From assembly GCA_964483375.1 (NCBI GenBank), contig CAZABJ010000015.1, forward strand, positions 1 to 46,364: DNA of 46,364 nucleotides. Direction: 5' to 3'. How positions within the stretch are numbered: the stretch's first letter is position 1; every line of letters begins with the position of its first letter. The position numbers and the translations under genes are program-made. This DNA comes from JAUIEH01 sp964483375. Its GTDB lineage: Bacteria > Pseudomonadota > Alphaproteobacteria > Caulobacterales > Maricaulaceae. This document shows positions 8,236 through 16,360 of this stretch, in pieces. The notes below the pieces were generated by a model. That model searched no databases. It was not told the DNA's origin and saw nothing but the letters and a program-made list of their open reading frames with translations.

Positions 8236-10255
8236 ATGCGGCTTCACGCAATTGCGGCGATCGCATTGATCTTTGCGGCGAGCGGGGCTGCGCAGGGTCA
8301 AGACGGGGCGCGTCTCGCGCTCGTCATCTGGAACGAGGATTACCCCGTCGGCGTCGGCCGGCTGCAGGAGCCGTCGGAAAGCGCTGCGGCCATTGCGGGC
8401 GCGTTGGAGCAGGCGGGCTTCACGGTCGTCCGAGCCAATGATCTCGACCGCCGGGCGTTGAACCGGCAGGTGCGCGCATTCGCCGATCGATTGACGGCGG
8501 CCGGCCCCGGCGCGGCTGGGTTTTTCTACTATGCCGGTCATGGCGCGAGCGCGCCGGTGCTGGGCGCGCAGCCTGGCGAGCAGCGCTGGGTCAACTATCT
8601 CGTGCCCGCCCAGACCCCGATCGCGAACGTGGATGATCTGCGCGACGAGGGCGTGGGGCTCGACGCGATCGTGGCGCGGCTGGAGACCGGCGCGCGGGCG
8701 AGCGGGGCGCACCTGTTCGTGGTCGTCGACGCGTGCCGGGATCTGCCGTTTTCGATCGAAGGCCGGTCTATCAATCAGCGCGGTTTCGGACCGGTGGCGA
8801 CCGCTGCGCAGAGCACGCTGATCGCCTATTCCACGCCCAATGGCGAAACAGCGCCGGACACCGACGTCTACGCCCAGACCCTCGCCCAAGCGATTCTCGC
8901 GCCCGAACGTTCCGCCTATGACGCCTTCCGGGCGGCCCATCGCGACGTCGCGGCGGCGCGGGCGAGCTTCCAGCAGCCGCTGCTACGCGGCGATCCCGGC
9001 GATGCGTTCTGTTTCATGTCGTGTCCGGCCGCCGCGGACGACATCGCGTGGCGTTTCGCGCAGCAAACAAACACCGCCCAAGCCTATGGCGTGTTTTTGG
9101 AGATCTATCCCGACAGCCGCCATGCGCCGGAGGCCCGCGCGCGGCTGGCGGCGCTGGGGCCCGACCCCGAACCCGCGCTCGACCCCGCTGGCGCTTTGTG
9201 GGCCGTCTTTGGCGGCGGAACCGACCCCAGACCGCTGGAGCAGCTCATCCGCGATCATCCCGACAGCCCCTATGCGGCGATGGCGCGGGATCGGTTGGCG
9301 GAATTGGCGGCGAGCGCGGCGGCGCCCGTCGCCGCCGGACGGGTGGAGGTCGCCGAACTNNNNNNNNNNNNNNNNNNNNNNNNNNNNNNNNNNNNNNNNN
9401 NNNNNNNNNNNNNNNNNNNNNNNNNNNNNNNNNNNNNNNNNNNNNNNNNNNNNNNNNNNGGATACCACCGCGCGTGTGTGGGACGCCGCGACCGGCGCGG
9501 AGCTCGCCGTGCTCAGTGGACATGAGGGCGGGGTCTGGAGCGTCGCGTTCAGCCCTGACGGCGGGCGCGTGCTCACGGGGTCTGACGATAACACTGCGCG
9601 TGTGTGGGACGCCGCGACCGGCGCGGAGATCGCCGTGCTAGGAGGACATGGGAGCTCGGTCACCAGCGTCGTGTTCAGCCCTGACGGCGGGCGCGTGCTC
9701 ACGGGGTCTTGGGATAACACCGCACGTCTCTGGGACGCCGCGACCGGCGCGGAGATCGCGGTGCTCGGCGGACATAGGGACGACGTCACCAGCGTCGCGT
9801 TCAGCCCTGACGGGAGGCGCGTGCTCACGGGGTCTTGGGATACCACCGCGCGTCTCTGGAATGCCGCGACCGGCGCGGAGATCGCCGTGCTAAGAGGACA
9901 TGGGGAAAGGGTCATGAGCGTCGCGTTCAGCCCTGACGGCGGGCGCGTGCTCACAAGGTCTTGGGGTAACACCGCGCGTCTCTGGGACGCCGCGACCGGC
10001 GCGGAGATCGCCGTGCTCAGCGGACATGAGGAAAGGGTCATGAGCGTCGCGTTCAGCCCTGACGGCGGGCGCGTGCTCACAGGGTCTTGGGATAACACCG
10101 CACGTCTCTGGGACGCCGCGACCGGCGCGGAGATCGCCGTGCTCAGCGGACATGGGGGCTACGTCAGAAGCGTCGCATTCAGCCCTGACGGCGGGCGCGC
10201 GCTGACGGGCTCGACGGACGGCACGGCGCGGATTTGGCGGATCGGGGCTCAGTGA
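8236..10255 (+). CDS. secreted caspase-like peptidase (C14) with C-terminal WD40 propeller, interrupted by an assembly gap
   Basis: The N-terminal signal peptide (about residues 1-22, MRLHAIAAIALIFAASGAAQ) is followed by a caspase p20-type fold. The catalytic His is H102 in FFYYAGHGAS and the catalytic Cys is C167 in VVVDACRDLPF, so both dyad residues are intact. Next come two short helical-repeat segments of the AYGVFLEIYPDSRHAPEARA type. After the 100-N gap at 9360-9459 the frame resumes with six complete 42-residue WD40 repeats and a terminal partial blade ending DGTARIW. The two halves lie in different frames across the N-run, as expected if 100 N is a placeholder, so one gene is the simplest reading; two genes cannot be excluded. 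The start has GGGCGGAG at 8227-8234. Peptidase specificity is unknown; the family usually cleaves after Arg/Lys or Asp. WD40 blades suggest ligand or partner sensing that controls the peptidase (inference). Confidence 0.85.
9360..9459. other. assembly gap of 100 N
   Basis: Exactly 100 undetermined bases, the customary placeholder for a scaffold gap of unknown size. It falls at the junction into the nearly identical WD40 repeats, where short-read assembly would be expected to fail. The missing sequence probably holds at least one more blade, since the visible blades alone do not make the common seven-blade propeller. Confidence 0.95.
9461..10216 (+). repeat. six tandem 126-base WD40 repeat units
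   Basis: Units begin at 9461, 9587, 9713, 9839, 9965 and 10091, each exactly 126 bases (42 codons); a truncated seventh begins at 10217. The core TARLWDAATGAEIAVL and the SVAFSPDGGRVLTGS segment hardly change in DNA or protein. Differences concentrate at repeat positions 19, 22, 23, 24 and 26 (the GH-loop and following strand), plus 2 and 42. The high DNA identity suggests recent duplication or homogenisation by recombination. Confidence 0.95.
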
Positions 10256-10288
10256 CGGCGGCGCTAAGCGCTGCAGCCAATCGCGCCG

Positions 10289-10384
10289 AGGTCCTTCGCC
10301 CCACGGGCTCAGGATGACAGGGTGTTGTTTTTTCAGATAAAAAGAAGACCTGTCATCCTGACGAGCGCAAGCGAGGAAGGACCT
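10289..10384. repeat. long imperfect inverted repeat, possible dispersed element and bidirectional terminator
   Basis: The outer arms AGGTCCTT (10289-10296) and AAGGACCT (10377-10384) and the inner arms TCAGGATGACAGG (10309-10321) and CCTGTCATCCTGA (10349-10361) form a long stem with unpaired bulges and an AT-rich loop containing a T-run. It lies between the convergent caspase gene and M23 peptidase gene. The GTCATCCTGA / GAAGGACC wording resembles short dispersed repeats I know from several bacterial genomes, but only one copy is visible here. Confidence 0.65.
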
Positions 10385-10431
10385 AGTCGCCAAAGGGCGT
10401 GTTGTCACGCCAACGCCGCCAAACGACACCG

Positions 10432-11952
10432 CTAGTCTGCGGAATTCTCCGCCATCAACACCGGCTCGGCTTCGCGCGCCGACGGAGAGGCCTCCCACAA
10501 CGCGGCGATGCGGTCGCGCTCGGCCATAAAAGCGGCGCGCTCAGCGTCCTCCAGCGACCGGCCCGTGGGCAGGTTGAGGCGCATTGGGTTCACGTGCTGG
10601 CCGTTGCGGATCACTTCATAGTGCAAGTGCGGTCCGGTGGAGCGTCCCGTGGAGCCGACATAGCCGATCGTCTGGCCCTGGCGCACGCGCACGCCGGCGC
10701 GGATGCCGCGGGCGAAACCATGCAAGTGGGCGTAGGCGGTCTGATACCCGTTTGCGTGGCGGATGCGGACATAGTTGCCGAACCCGCCAAAGCGGTTGGC
10801 GCGCTCCACTACGCCGTTGCCGGCCGCGTAGATCGGCGTTCCGGTGGGGGCGGCGAAATCCGTGCCGCGATGCATGCGGGTATAGCCGGAGATCGGGTGC
10901 CGCCGCGTGCCGAAATGCGACGACAGCCTTGCGCCGTTCACCGGCGTGCGCATTAAAAAGCGCCGCGCCGACCGGCCTTCTGCGTCGAAGTACTCCACCT
11001 CGCCATGCTCGTTCTCAAACCGATAATACTCAAGCCGCCGGCCGCGCGGGGTGAACGCCATATAGTAAAGCGTGCCCGGCCGCACCGGACGCCCTTCGGG
11101 GTCGACGAACTCTTCAAACAGAATTTCAAAGCGGTCGCCGGGATGGATCTCGCGCTGGAAGTCAATGGAATAGCCAAGCAGATCCGCGATCTCAGCGATG
11201 GTTTGGTGATGCGCGCCCTGGGCGGTCGCGTCCACGAACAGGCTGTTGGTGATCTCACCTTCCGCTCGCACGATGCGCGCGGTGAGCGGGGTCAGCACGT
11301 CGCGGGCGCGGAAATCCCCGTCGGCCACCTGGGTGAGGTGCACCAAGCGGGCTTCTTCGGGCTCGAAGGCCAAGCCCATCAGCCGAGCCTCCTCCTCGGT
11401 GCGGCGGAGATAGACCGTCACTTCTTGCCCCGCCTGCAAGCGGCGGAGATCGAACACCTCCGAAAGCGCGTGCACCGCGGCGTTGCGTTCTTCTCGGCTC
11501 ACGCCCGCCCCGTCGAGCAAGCCCGCCATGGTGGAGCCGCGCGCAACGCGGCGGATCTCTGCGGTGCGGCCCTCAAGCGCGCCGGCGAGCAGGGCGGCGA
11601 AACCCTGATCTTCGGCCAGGGCGCGGGTGAGGCGCGGTTCAGGCAGGTCGGCCAGGGCGGTTGGTTCGATTTGGGGCGGCAGAACCGAAGCGAGGGCGGC
11701 GGCGGAAGCGACGCTCGCCGCGCCGGTCGGCATGACGGAGCCGCGGGGCTCGCTGCGGTCAGCCACAAAGACCGGTGCGGTCGGATCCTGCGGCGTCGGC
11801 CGCAAATCCCCGGCATAGCTGGCCAAAGCGACCGCCGCGCCTACCCCGACGGTGATCTCGACCGCACTTCGAAACTGCAGCAAAAGCGACATCAGAGCTG
11901 AGCGCTTTTTGCGCCGACGGTAGAAGTACATCGCCTTAGACCCTATTCGCAT
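10432..11952 (-). CDS. M23-family (LytM) murein endopeptidase
   Basis: A 506-residue envelope protein. The Arg/Lys-rich N terminus (FYRRRKKRSAL) precedes a hydrophobic segment around residues 30-46, giving a single inner-membrane anchor or uncleaved signal. A long variable region leads to an OapA/LysM-like mid-domain and then the LytM catalytic domain near 345-460. Zinc ligands are intact: HRGTDF (His and Asp) and the HLHYE motif, with a further His in TAYAHLHGFA. It should hydrolyse peptide cross-links of peptidoglycan, or, if regulatory, activate amidases. A second in-frame ATG at 11931 (MYFYRRR) with AAGG just upstream is an equally plausible start. It is convergent with the caspase gene and divergent from the ydbH operon. 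Homologues are often called MepM-like; I do not assign a symbol. Confidence 0.9.
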   Translation of the reverse strand: MRIGSKAMYFYRRRKKRSALMSLLLQFRSAVEITVGVGAAVALASYAGDLRPTPQDPTAPVFVADRSEPRGSVMPTGAASVASAAALASVLPPQIEPTALADLPEPRLTRALAEDQGFAALLAGALEGRTAEIRRVARGSTMAGLLDGAGVSREERNAAVHALSEVFDLRRLQAGQEVTVYLRRTEEEARLMGLAFEPEEARLVHLTQVADGDFRARDVLTPLTARIVRAEGEITNSLFVDATAQGAHHQTIAEIADLLGYSIDFQREIHPGDRFEILFEEFVDPEGRPVRPGTLYYMAFTPRGRRLEYYRFENEHGEVEYFDAEGRSARRFLMRTPVNGARLSSHFGTRRHPISGYTRMHRGTDFAAPTGTPIYAAGNGVVERANRFGGFGNYVRIRHANGYQTAYAHLHGFARGIRAGVRVRQGQTIGYVGSTGRSTGPHLHYEVIRNGQHVNPMRLNLPTGRSLEDAERAAFMAERDRIAALWEASPSAREAEPVLMAENSAD

Positions 11953-12137
11953 CGCGTTTTCGCTTTTTGCGGGTGCAAGTCAGCGGCCAGGTTCCAACGG
12001 AGGATCTTGACGAAACGTTACATGTTCCTGTCGCGCTTCTGAGGGCCCGCGAGCCGGTTGCGCGCAAATCCGTTCTTATACCGAGCAACACCGCAGACCG
12101 CATGCAACGCTTTTCCACAGACGTTCGAAAGGGCACG

Positions 12138-12151
12138 GTCATGCGCATGAC
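12138..12151. promoter_or_regulatory. 14-base perfect palindrome upstream of ydbH
   Basis: GTCATGCGCATGAC is a perfect palindrome 42 bases before the ydbH ATG, in the 241-base divergent region shared with the M23 peptidase gene. Its placement suits an operator for a dimeric regulator, but no regulator is identifiable and the motif could be chance. Confidence 0.3.
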
Positions 12152-12193
12152 ACGACGACGCGCTAGAGTGGCGTTCCACCGGGGGCGGAGAAC

Positions 12194-15100
12194 ATGATGA
12201 CGTCAGTGAGAAGTTGGATTCTCGTCGCGCTCGCCGCGGCGCTGTTTCTCACCATGACGGGCCTGGCCTGGGTCTTCCGGGCGCCCATCGCCACCGCCGC
12301 AGCGCGCCAGGCGCTCGCCGCAGCCGGGGTCGAAGGCGAACTCGTCGTCGAAGAGGTCGGGTTTTCTCAGATCCGGGTGACGGGCTTGCGCATTGGATCT
12401 GAAGCGCGACCCGCCGTGCGCGCGAATGTCGTCCGGTTGGGTTACGGACTTGCGGATATTTTTGCGCTGCGCGCCCGCAGCGTCCGCGTGGACGGTTTGG
12501 TGGTGAACGCCGAACTCCAGGAAGCCGGGTTGGGCCTAGTCGGTCTTCCTATGGCGACGGCGGGGTCTGAACGGGGCGGAGGCGGGCGGCTGCCCGAGCG
12601 CATCGAAGCCGAGGACGCCGTGATTACGATCGCGACCCCGGCGGGAACGCTCACCGCGGATCTGGATCTTGTGGGCGGCGCGGCGGGCGGTTGGCGGCTT
12701 GAGGCGGCGGTTCGCCCGGCCAGGATCGCTCAAGACGACAGGGTACTCGACCTCGCCGCGGCGGCCGTGAATGCGACGATCAATGAGGATGGCGCGGAAA
12801 TCGACGCTGAACTGAGCGTTTCCGAACTTGTGGGCCGGGCGTGGCGCGCCGACGATGTCGATCTCGAACTGCGGTTCACCGGCGAAGCGATGGACCTTGC
12901 CGACCTAACCACGATTGAAGGCGCCGGCGCCTTGGCGCTGAGCGCTGAGGGAGCCGGCGTGGATGCCGAGACCGCCGCTCGGCTCGCAGCCTTCGCGCCG
13001 CAGATCCGAGGCGAAGCCGGGGTGTTTGTCAGCCCCCATGTCGAGGTGTTGCGCGAGCTCTTGGTTGAGGCGCTGCAAGGGTTTGACGCCCGCGCTGAGC
13101 TGCTCCTCGCCAGCGGCGACGGCCAGCTCATTCTTGCGCCTGACGGGGACCTTGAACTGTCCGCCGAAAGCGGCCTGACGCTCACCCTTGGGGCGGGCGA
13201 TCCGCCGGTCGCGGACGCCGCATCGTTCTTGTCGGTGGATCCTGAAGCGGGCCGGGTCGAAGCCCAGGCTCTGCGCGCATCAATGTCCGGCGCAGGGGCG
13301 CCCTCGGTGACGCTCGATGTCACGCGCGCGGCGTATGAGGCCGAGGATGGCGGAGCGCTGCGCGTGGTCGGCGGCATGGACTTGGCGGATTGGCGGGTCG
13401 ACGGCTTTGCGGTGGGGCTCGAGCTGAGCGCCGCCGCCTTGGATTGGACCCCGCAAAGCTGGCGCATCGAACCCAAAGGCGTCCTTCGGCTGGACGGTCA
13501 GCGCGGCGACTTTCGGGTCCGCGCCGGCCGGGCTGATTTCGACGCTGTGGTGGCCTGGGCGGAGGGGCGGGTGACGCTGGATTGGCGCGCCAGCGCTGAC
13601 GAAGGCTCGCGCGACCCCGCACCGTTTGTGCTCGCCGCCGCCTCAGCCGCCTATGGCGATGCTGAATTCGGGCGGCTGCGCGTGCGCACGCCCTGGCCCG
13701 ACGCCCGGGAAGGGCGGCCGCCGGTGTTCGCCGCAGATTCCGGGGCGGCCAATGCGGAATTCCAATTCACCGAGTCGCTTGTGACGGCCATCGCCGCGGG
13801 CGGCTCGGTGACGGCGGAATTGCCCGCCGGTTATGTGCGTCTTGATACCGGAGACGCCGGCGAACCGATCCTTTCGGTCTTCGTCCAAGGCCTTCGCGCC
13901 AGTGGAGCCACCGACCCAACCGAAGACTTGCGCGCCGAAGCCAGAACCTTGGAAGTCGAGACCACCCTCAGTCCCGAGCCGCAAGCGAGGGTGTTGGTCA
14001 CGCGGTTGAGCGCGGAGGCCGCCGCTTGGCCGATCGTCTTGGATGAGGCGAGCGCGGACTTGCAGGCGACGTTCCGCGACGGGCGACCCTATGACGGGCG
14101 CTTCGGCATCGCGGCCACCGTTTGCGAGCCAAGTGCGTCCAACGTCGCCGCGGGCCGGGACTTGGAGCCGTGCGACGACCCGCCCACGCTTGCGCCCTTG
14201 GTGATTTCGGCGGAGGCCGACATCGTCGAGGGCGTGGCTGAAGGCGAAGCTTCGCTGGCCTTCGAAACCCCCGCTCTCGACGCGCTTGGCGGGTCGCTCG
14301 ATTTGGGCGCGGCGCGCTATCGATTTGACCTGACGAACGGCTCGGGCGAAGCCTCTCTCGCCTCGACGCGCTTGTCTTTCGCGCCCACCCGCGGGGCGCT
14401 TCAGCCCCAACAAGTCGTGCGCGCGCTCGCCGGGACCATCGCGGAGGTGCGCGGGGCCGCCCGGGTGGAGGCGTCCGCCGACTGGTCGCCCGGGTCCTTG
14501 GACGTGTCGGCGAGGGTCAACATCGAGGAACTGGATTTTCAAACTCCGGTGGGGCGCGTGGTCGGCCTTCGCACCGACTTCACGATTGACGATTTGGCGG
14601 GCCTTCGCACGTCGGAGCCTCAAGAAGTGACCCTGGACGAGTTTGATCCCGGCGTGCCGCTGCAAAACGGGCGCTTTCTCATCGATTTGCGCGGCGATGT
14701 GGCGGTGATTGAGAGCGCCGCCTTCCCATTTGCGGGCGGGGTGCTGCAGCTCCAGCCCGTGGAGTGGATCTTCGGCGACCAAGACCATCGCGTCAGCCTC
14801 ACCGCGCGCGACGTCGACCTGGCCGAGGTGTTGGCGCTGCGGCCGACGCCAGGCCTCACCGTCACCGGGGTGGTGCATGGCGCTCTGCCCGTCGCAATCG
14901 GCGAGCGGTCGATCCTTATCGACAACGCCCGGCTCAGCACGTCAGAGCCCGGCGTTATCCGCTATGTGGGCGCGGGAACAGACAGTTTGGCGGATTCAGG
15001 CGGGGAAGCCACGCAGCTCGCCTTCGGCGCGTTGCGGAATTTCCAATACCAATCGCTCAATCTCATCATTGACGGCGACCTGAACCGTCCCATGACCGTT

Positions 15101-15274
15101 CGGCTTGAGGCCAGCGGGCTTAATCCGGACATGGAAGGCCCGTTCCGCGGCCGGACCATCAATCTCAACGTGCCGATCACGGCGGATTTCGGCGGTTTGT
15201 TGCGCCAAGCGGCCGGCATCCGGGACGCCACGGAGATCATACGGGACGCGCAAAACCAGGATGAGGACGGTTGA
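12194..15274 (+). CDS. ydbH: YdbH-family AsmA-like intermembrane phospholipid-transport protein
   Basis: A 1026-residue protein, longer than the 879 of E. coli YdbH. A single N-terminal membrane helix (ILVALAAALFLTMTGLAWVF, about residues 9-28) anchors it in the inner membrane. The rest is a long Ala/Asp/Leu-rich series of short beta strands, typical of AsmA/TamB-like bridges that form a hydrophobic groove across the periplasm. The C-terminal part (GLTVTGVVHGALPVAI through LNLIIDGDLNRPMTVRLEA) resembles the YdbH C-terminal domain. The next genes encode YnbE and YdbL homologues, and this order is the strongest evidence for the call. In E. coli YdbH acts redundantly with TamB and YhdP in phospholipid supply to the outer membrane, and pairs with YnbE. 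Two adjacent ATGs (12194, 12197) are possible starts. Confidence 0.9.
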   Translation: MMTSVRSWILVALAAALFLTMTGLAWVFRAPIATAAARQALAAAGVEGELVVEEVGFSQIRVTGLRIGSEARPAVRANVVRLGYGLADIFALRARSVRVDGLVVNAELQEAGLGLVGLPMATAGSERGGGGRLPERIEAEDAVITIATPAGTLTADLDLVGGAAGGWRLEAAVRPARIAQDDRVLDLAAAAVNATINEDGAEIDAELSVSELVGRAWRADDVDLELRFTGEAMDLADLTTIEGAGALALSAEGAGVDAETAARLAAFAPQIRGEAGVFVSPHVEVLRELLVEALQGFDARAELLLASGDGQLILAPDGDLELSAESGLTLTLGAGDPPVADAASFLSVDPEAGRVEAQALRASMSGAGAPSVTLDVTRAAYEAEDGGALRVVGGMDLADWRVDGFAVGLELSAAALDWTPQSWRIEPKGVLRLDGQRGDFRVRAGRADFDAVVAWAEGRVTLDWRASADEGSRDPAPFVLAAASAAYGDAEFGRLRVRTPWPDAREGRPPVFAADSGAANAEFQFTESLVTAIAAGGSVTAELPAGYVRLDTGDAGEPILSVFVQGLRASGATDPTEDLRAEARTLEVETTLSPEPQARVLVTRLSAEAAAWPIVLDEASADLQATFRDGRPYDGRFGIAATVCEPSASNVAAGRDLEPCDDPPTLAPLVISAEADIVEGVAEGEASLAFETPALDALGGSLDLGAARYRFDLTNGSGEASLASTRLSFAPTRGALQPQQVVRALAGTIAEVRGAARVEASADWSPGSLDVSARVNIEELDFQTPVGRVVGLRTDFTIDDLAGLRTSEPQEVTLDEFDPGVPLQNGRFLIDLRGDVAVIESAAFPFAGGVLQLQPVEWIFGDQDHRVSLTARDVDLAEVLALRPTPGLTVTGVVHGALPVAIGERSILIDNARLSTSEPGVIRYVGAGTDSLADSGGEATQLAFGALRNFQYQSLNLIIDGDLNRPMTVRLEASGLNPDMEGPFRGRTINLNVPITADFGGLLRQAAGIRDATEIIRDAQNQDEDG

Positions 15275-15298
15275 TGGGAGAGATTTCTCGCCAAGTGG

Positions 15299-15322
15299 GG
15301 CGCGTACGCTCTAGGACGCGCC
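15299..15322 (+). terminator. hairpin between ydbH and ynbE, possible attenuator
   Basis: Arms GGCGCGT (15299-15305) and ACGCGCC (15316-15322) with a 10-base loop stand 24 bases after the ydbH stop and are followed by GCCCAAATTTTG, a weak T-run. It could terminate or attenuate transcription between ydbH and the two downstream genes, which then might have their own promoter in the 127-base gap. No clear -35/-10 pair was found. Confidence 0.3.
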
Positions 15323-15401
15323 GCCCAAATTTTGTCTAAGATGGTTCAAGCGCCGTTCAGGCGCGCGCGCTCAGTGTCTGACTGACGAGAGGAACAGGGT
15401 C

Positions 15402-15590
15402 ATGCCAAGAGCTAGGCTTTCAGCCGCCGCGATCGCAGTCGTCGCCACCGCCGCCCTCGGCGCCTGCACCCACCGCATTCAGGTGGATCCGATCGACATC
15501 ACCTTAAACGTCAACATCACCCAAGAAGTTCGGGTGGCGCTGGAGCCGGAGGTCGACGAACTCATCGTCGCCAATCCGGATCTCTTCTAA
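15402..15590 (+). CDS. ynbE: YnbE-family outer-membrane lipoprotein
   Basis: A 62-residue lipoprotein. The signal sequence ends in lipobox LGAC, with the lipidated Cys at position 22, followed by THRIQVDPIDITLNVNIT and the closing ELIVANPDLF. Both the size and the wording of the conserved middle and end match E. coli YnbE, which also ends in SDLF. In E. coli YnbE is an outer-membrane lipoprotein that stacks beta strands onto the C terminus of YdbH, completing the bridge between membranes. The ATG at 15402 has GAGAGGA and AGGG just upstream. Its position directly between ydbH and ydbL confirms the identification. Confidence 0.93.
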   Translation: MPRARLSAAAIAVVATAALGACTHRIQVDPIDITLNVNITQEVRVALEPEVDELIVANPDLF

Positions 15591-15618
15591 GTCAGCGTTG
15601 AAGCACGGAGCGCACGCC

Positions 15619-15966
15619 ATGTTCAGGCAAATCGCCCTCGCCGCCGCCCTCACGATCGCCGCCGCCAGCCCCGCATGGGGACAAGCGGCCATCGATGTCG
15701 TCCGGTCGGCCAAAGAAACCTGCGCCATCGGGGAGCAAATCGACGGCTTCCTCGGGGTGGTCGATGAAAGCGCCGCCACCGACGCCATTCGCGACGCGAT
15801 GGATGAAATCAACCTCCGCCGTCGTGCGCGCTACGCCGAACTCGCTCGCGAGCAAGGCGTCAGCCTCGACGTCGTCGCCCGGCTCGCCGGGGAGCGCGTG
15901 GTCGAACTCGCCGCTGAGTCCGGACACTGCTTCTTGGATGACAGCGGCGCCTGGTCAGGCGGCTGA
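15619..15966 (+). CDS. ydbL: YdbL-family periplasmic protein (DUF1318)
   Basis: A 115-residue secreted protein with a signal peptide MFRQIALAAALTIAAASPAW cleaved near GQA. The mature domain has the DUF1318 pattern: a GEQIDGFLGVVD segment, then helices NLRRRARYAELAREQGVSLD, then a VARLAGERVVELAAESGH close. In E. coli YdbL is proposed to act as a chaperone that keeps YnbE from forming runaway multimers and so tunes the YdbH-YnbE bridge. The start is set at ATG 15619, where the signal peptide begins, rather than the in-frame TTG at 15598; CGGAGC stands about 10 bases upstream. It starts 28 bases after the ynbE stop, so the two are surely co-transcribed. Confidence 0.92.
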   Translation: MFRQIALAAALTIAAASPAWGQAAIDVVRSAKETCAIGEQIDGFLGVVDESAATDAIRDAMDEINLRRRARYAELAREQGVSLDVVARLAGERVVELAAESGHCFLDDSGAWSGG

Positions 15967-16045
15967 TCGCCGCCTCGCCCCGCGTCGTGTCACCGCGCGC
16001 ATTGGAGGCGCGACGTTCCAGGCGTGATGCGCTAGCATCCGTCGG

Positions 16046-16273
16046 ATGAAGACAGCGCTTCTGATTTTCGTTCTCGGCGGGCTGCTCGCGGCGTCCGCTT
16101 GGATGGTGGCGTCCAATTGGCCGACTGCGCAAGACGCTCAGTTCTCGGTCCATATGTGGATCGCGATGGGCTTGGGAGCCGGTTTGTCGCTTGCCGTGGG
16201 CGGCGGGCTGATGGCGTTGGTGTTTTTCAGCGCGCGCAAGGGTTACGACGATATCGAATCGCGAGACGAGTGA
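16046..16273 (+). CDS. small two-helix membrane protein, unknown function
   Basis: A 75-residue protein with two hydrophobic helices, ALLIFVLGGLLAASAWMVA (about 3-21) and a Gly-rich one, GLGAGLSLAVGGGLMALVFF (about 42-61). It ends with a charged tail, SARKGYDDIESRDE. There are no catalytic motifs. It is 87 bases upstream of chpT on the same strand and could share its transcript; a functional link is not shown by the sequence. The compact hydrophobic layout and charge distribution make it a credible gene rather than a chance frame. Confidence 0.7.
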   Translation: MKTALLIFVLGGLLAASAWMVASNWPTAQDAQFSVHMWIAMGLGAGLSLAVGGGLMALVFFSARKGYDDIESRDE

Positions 16274-16360
16274 GCGATCGCCGCTCCGCGGCGGCAGAGG
16301 CTGTGGGCGAAATTTCGCGGCTTCTTTCACCTCGCGCGAAAGCTCGCTAGCGTTGGAAAC

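Noticed and set aside
9359..9461. True frameshift in the caspase gene
   Set aside because: The frame change falls across a placeholder run of N, so it says nothing about the real sequence.
9461..10216. CRISPR-like array
   Set aside because: The regular 126-base repeats are coding WD40 blades in one open frame with no spacer structure or cas genes.
11005..11901. Plus-strand open frame over the M23 peptidase gene
   Set aside because: Antisense shadow; the minus strand encodes an intact LytM domain with zinc ligands.
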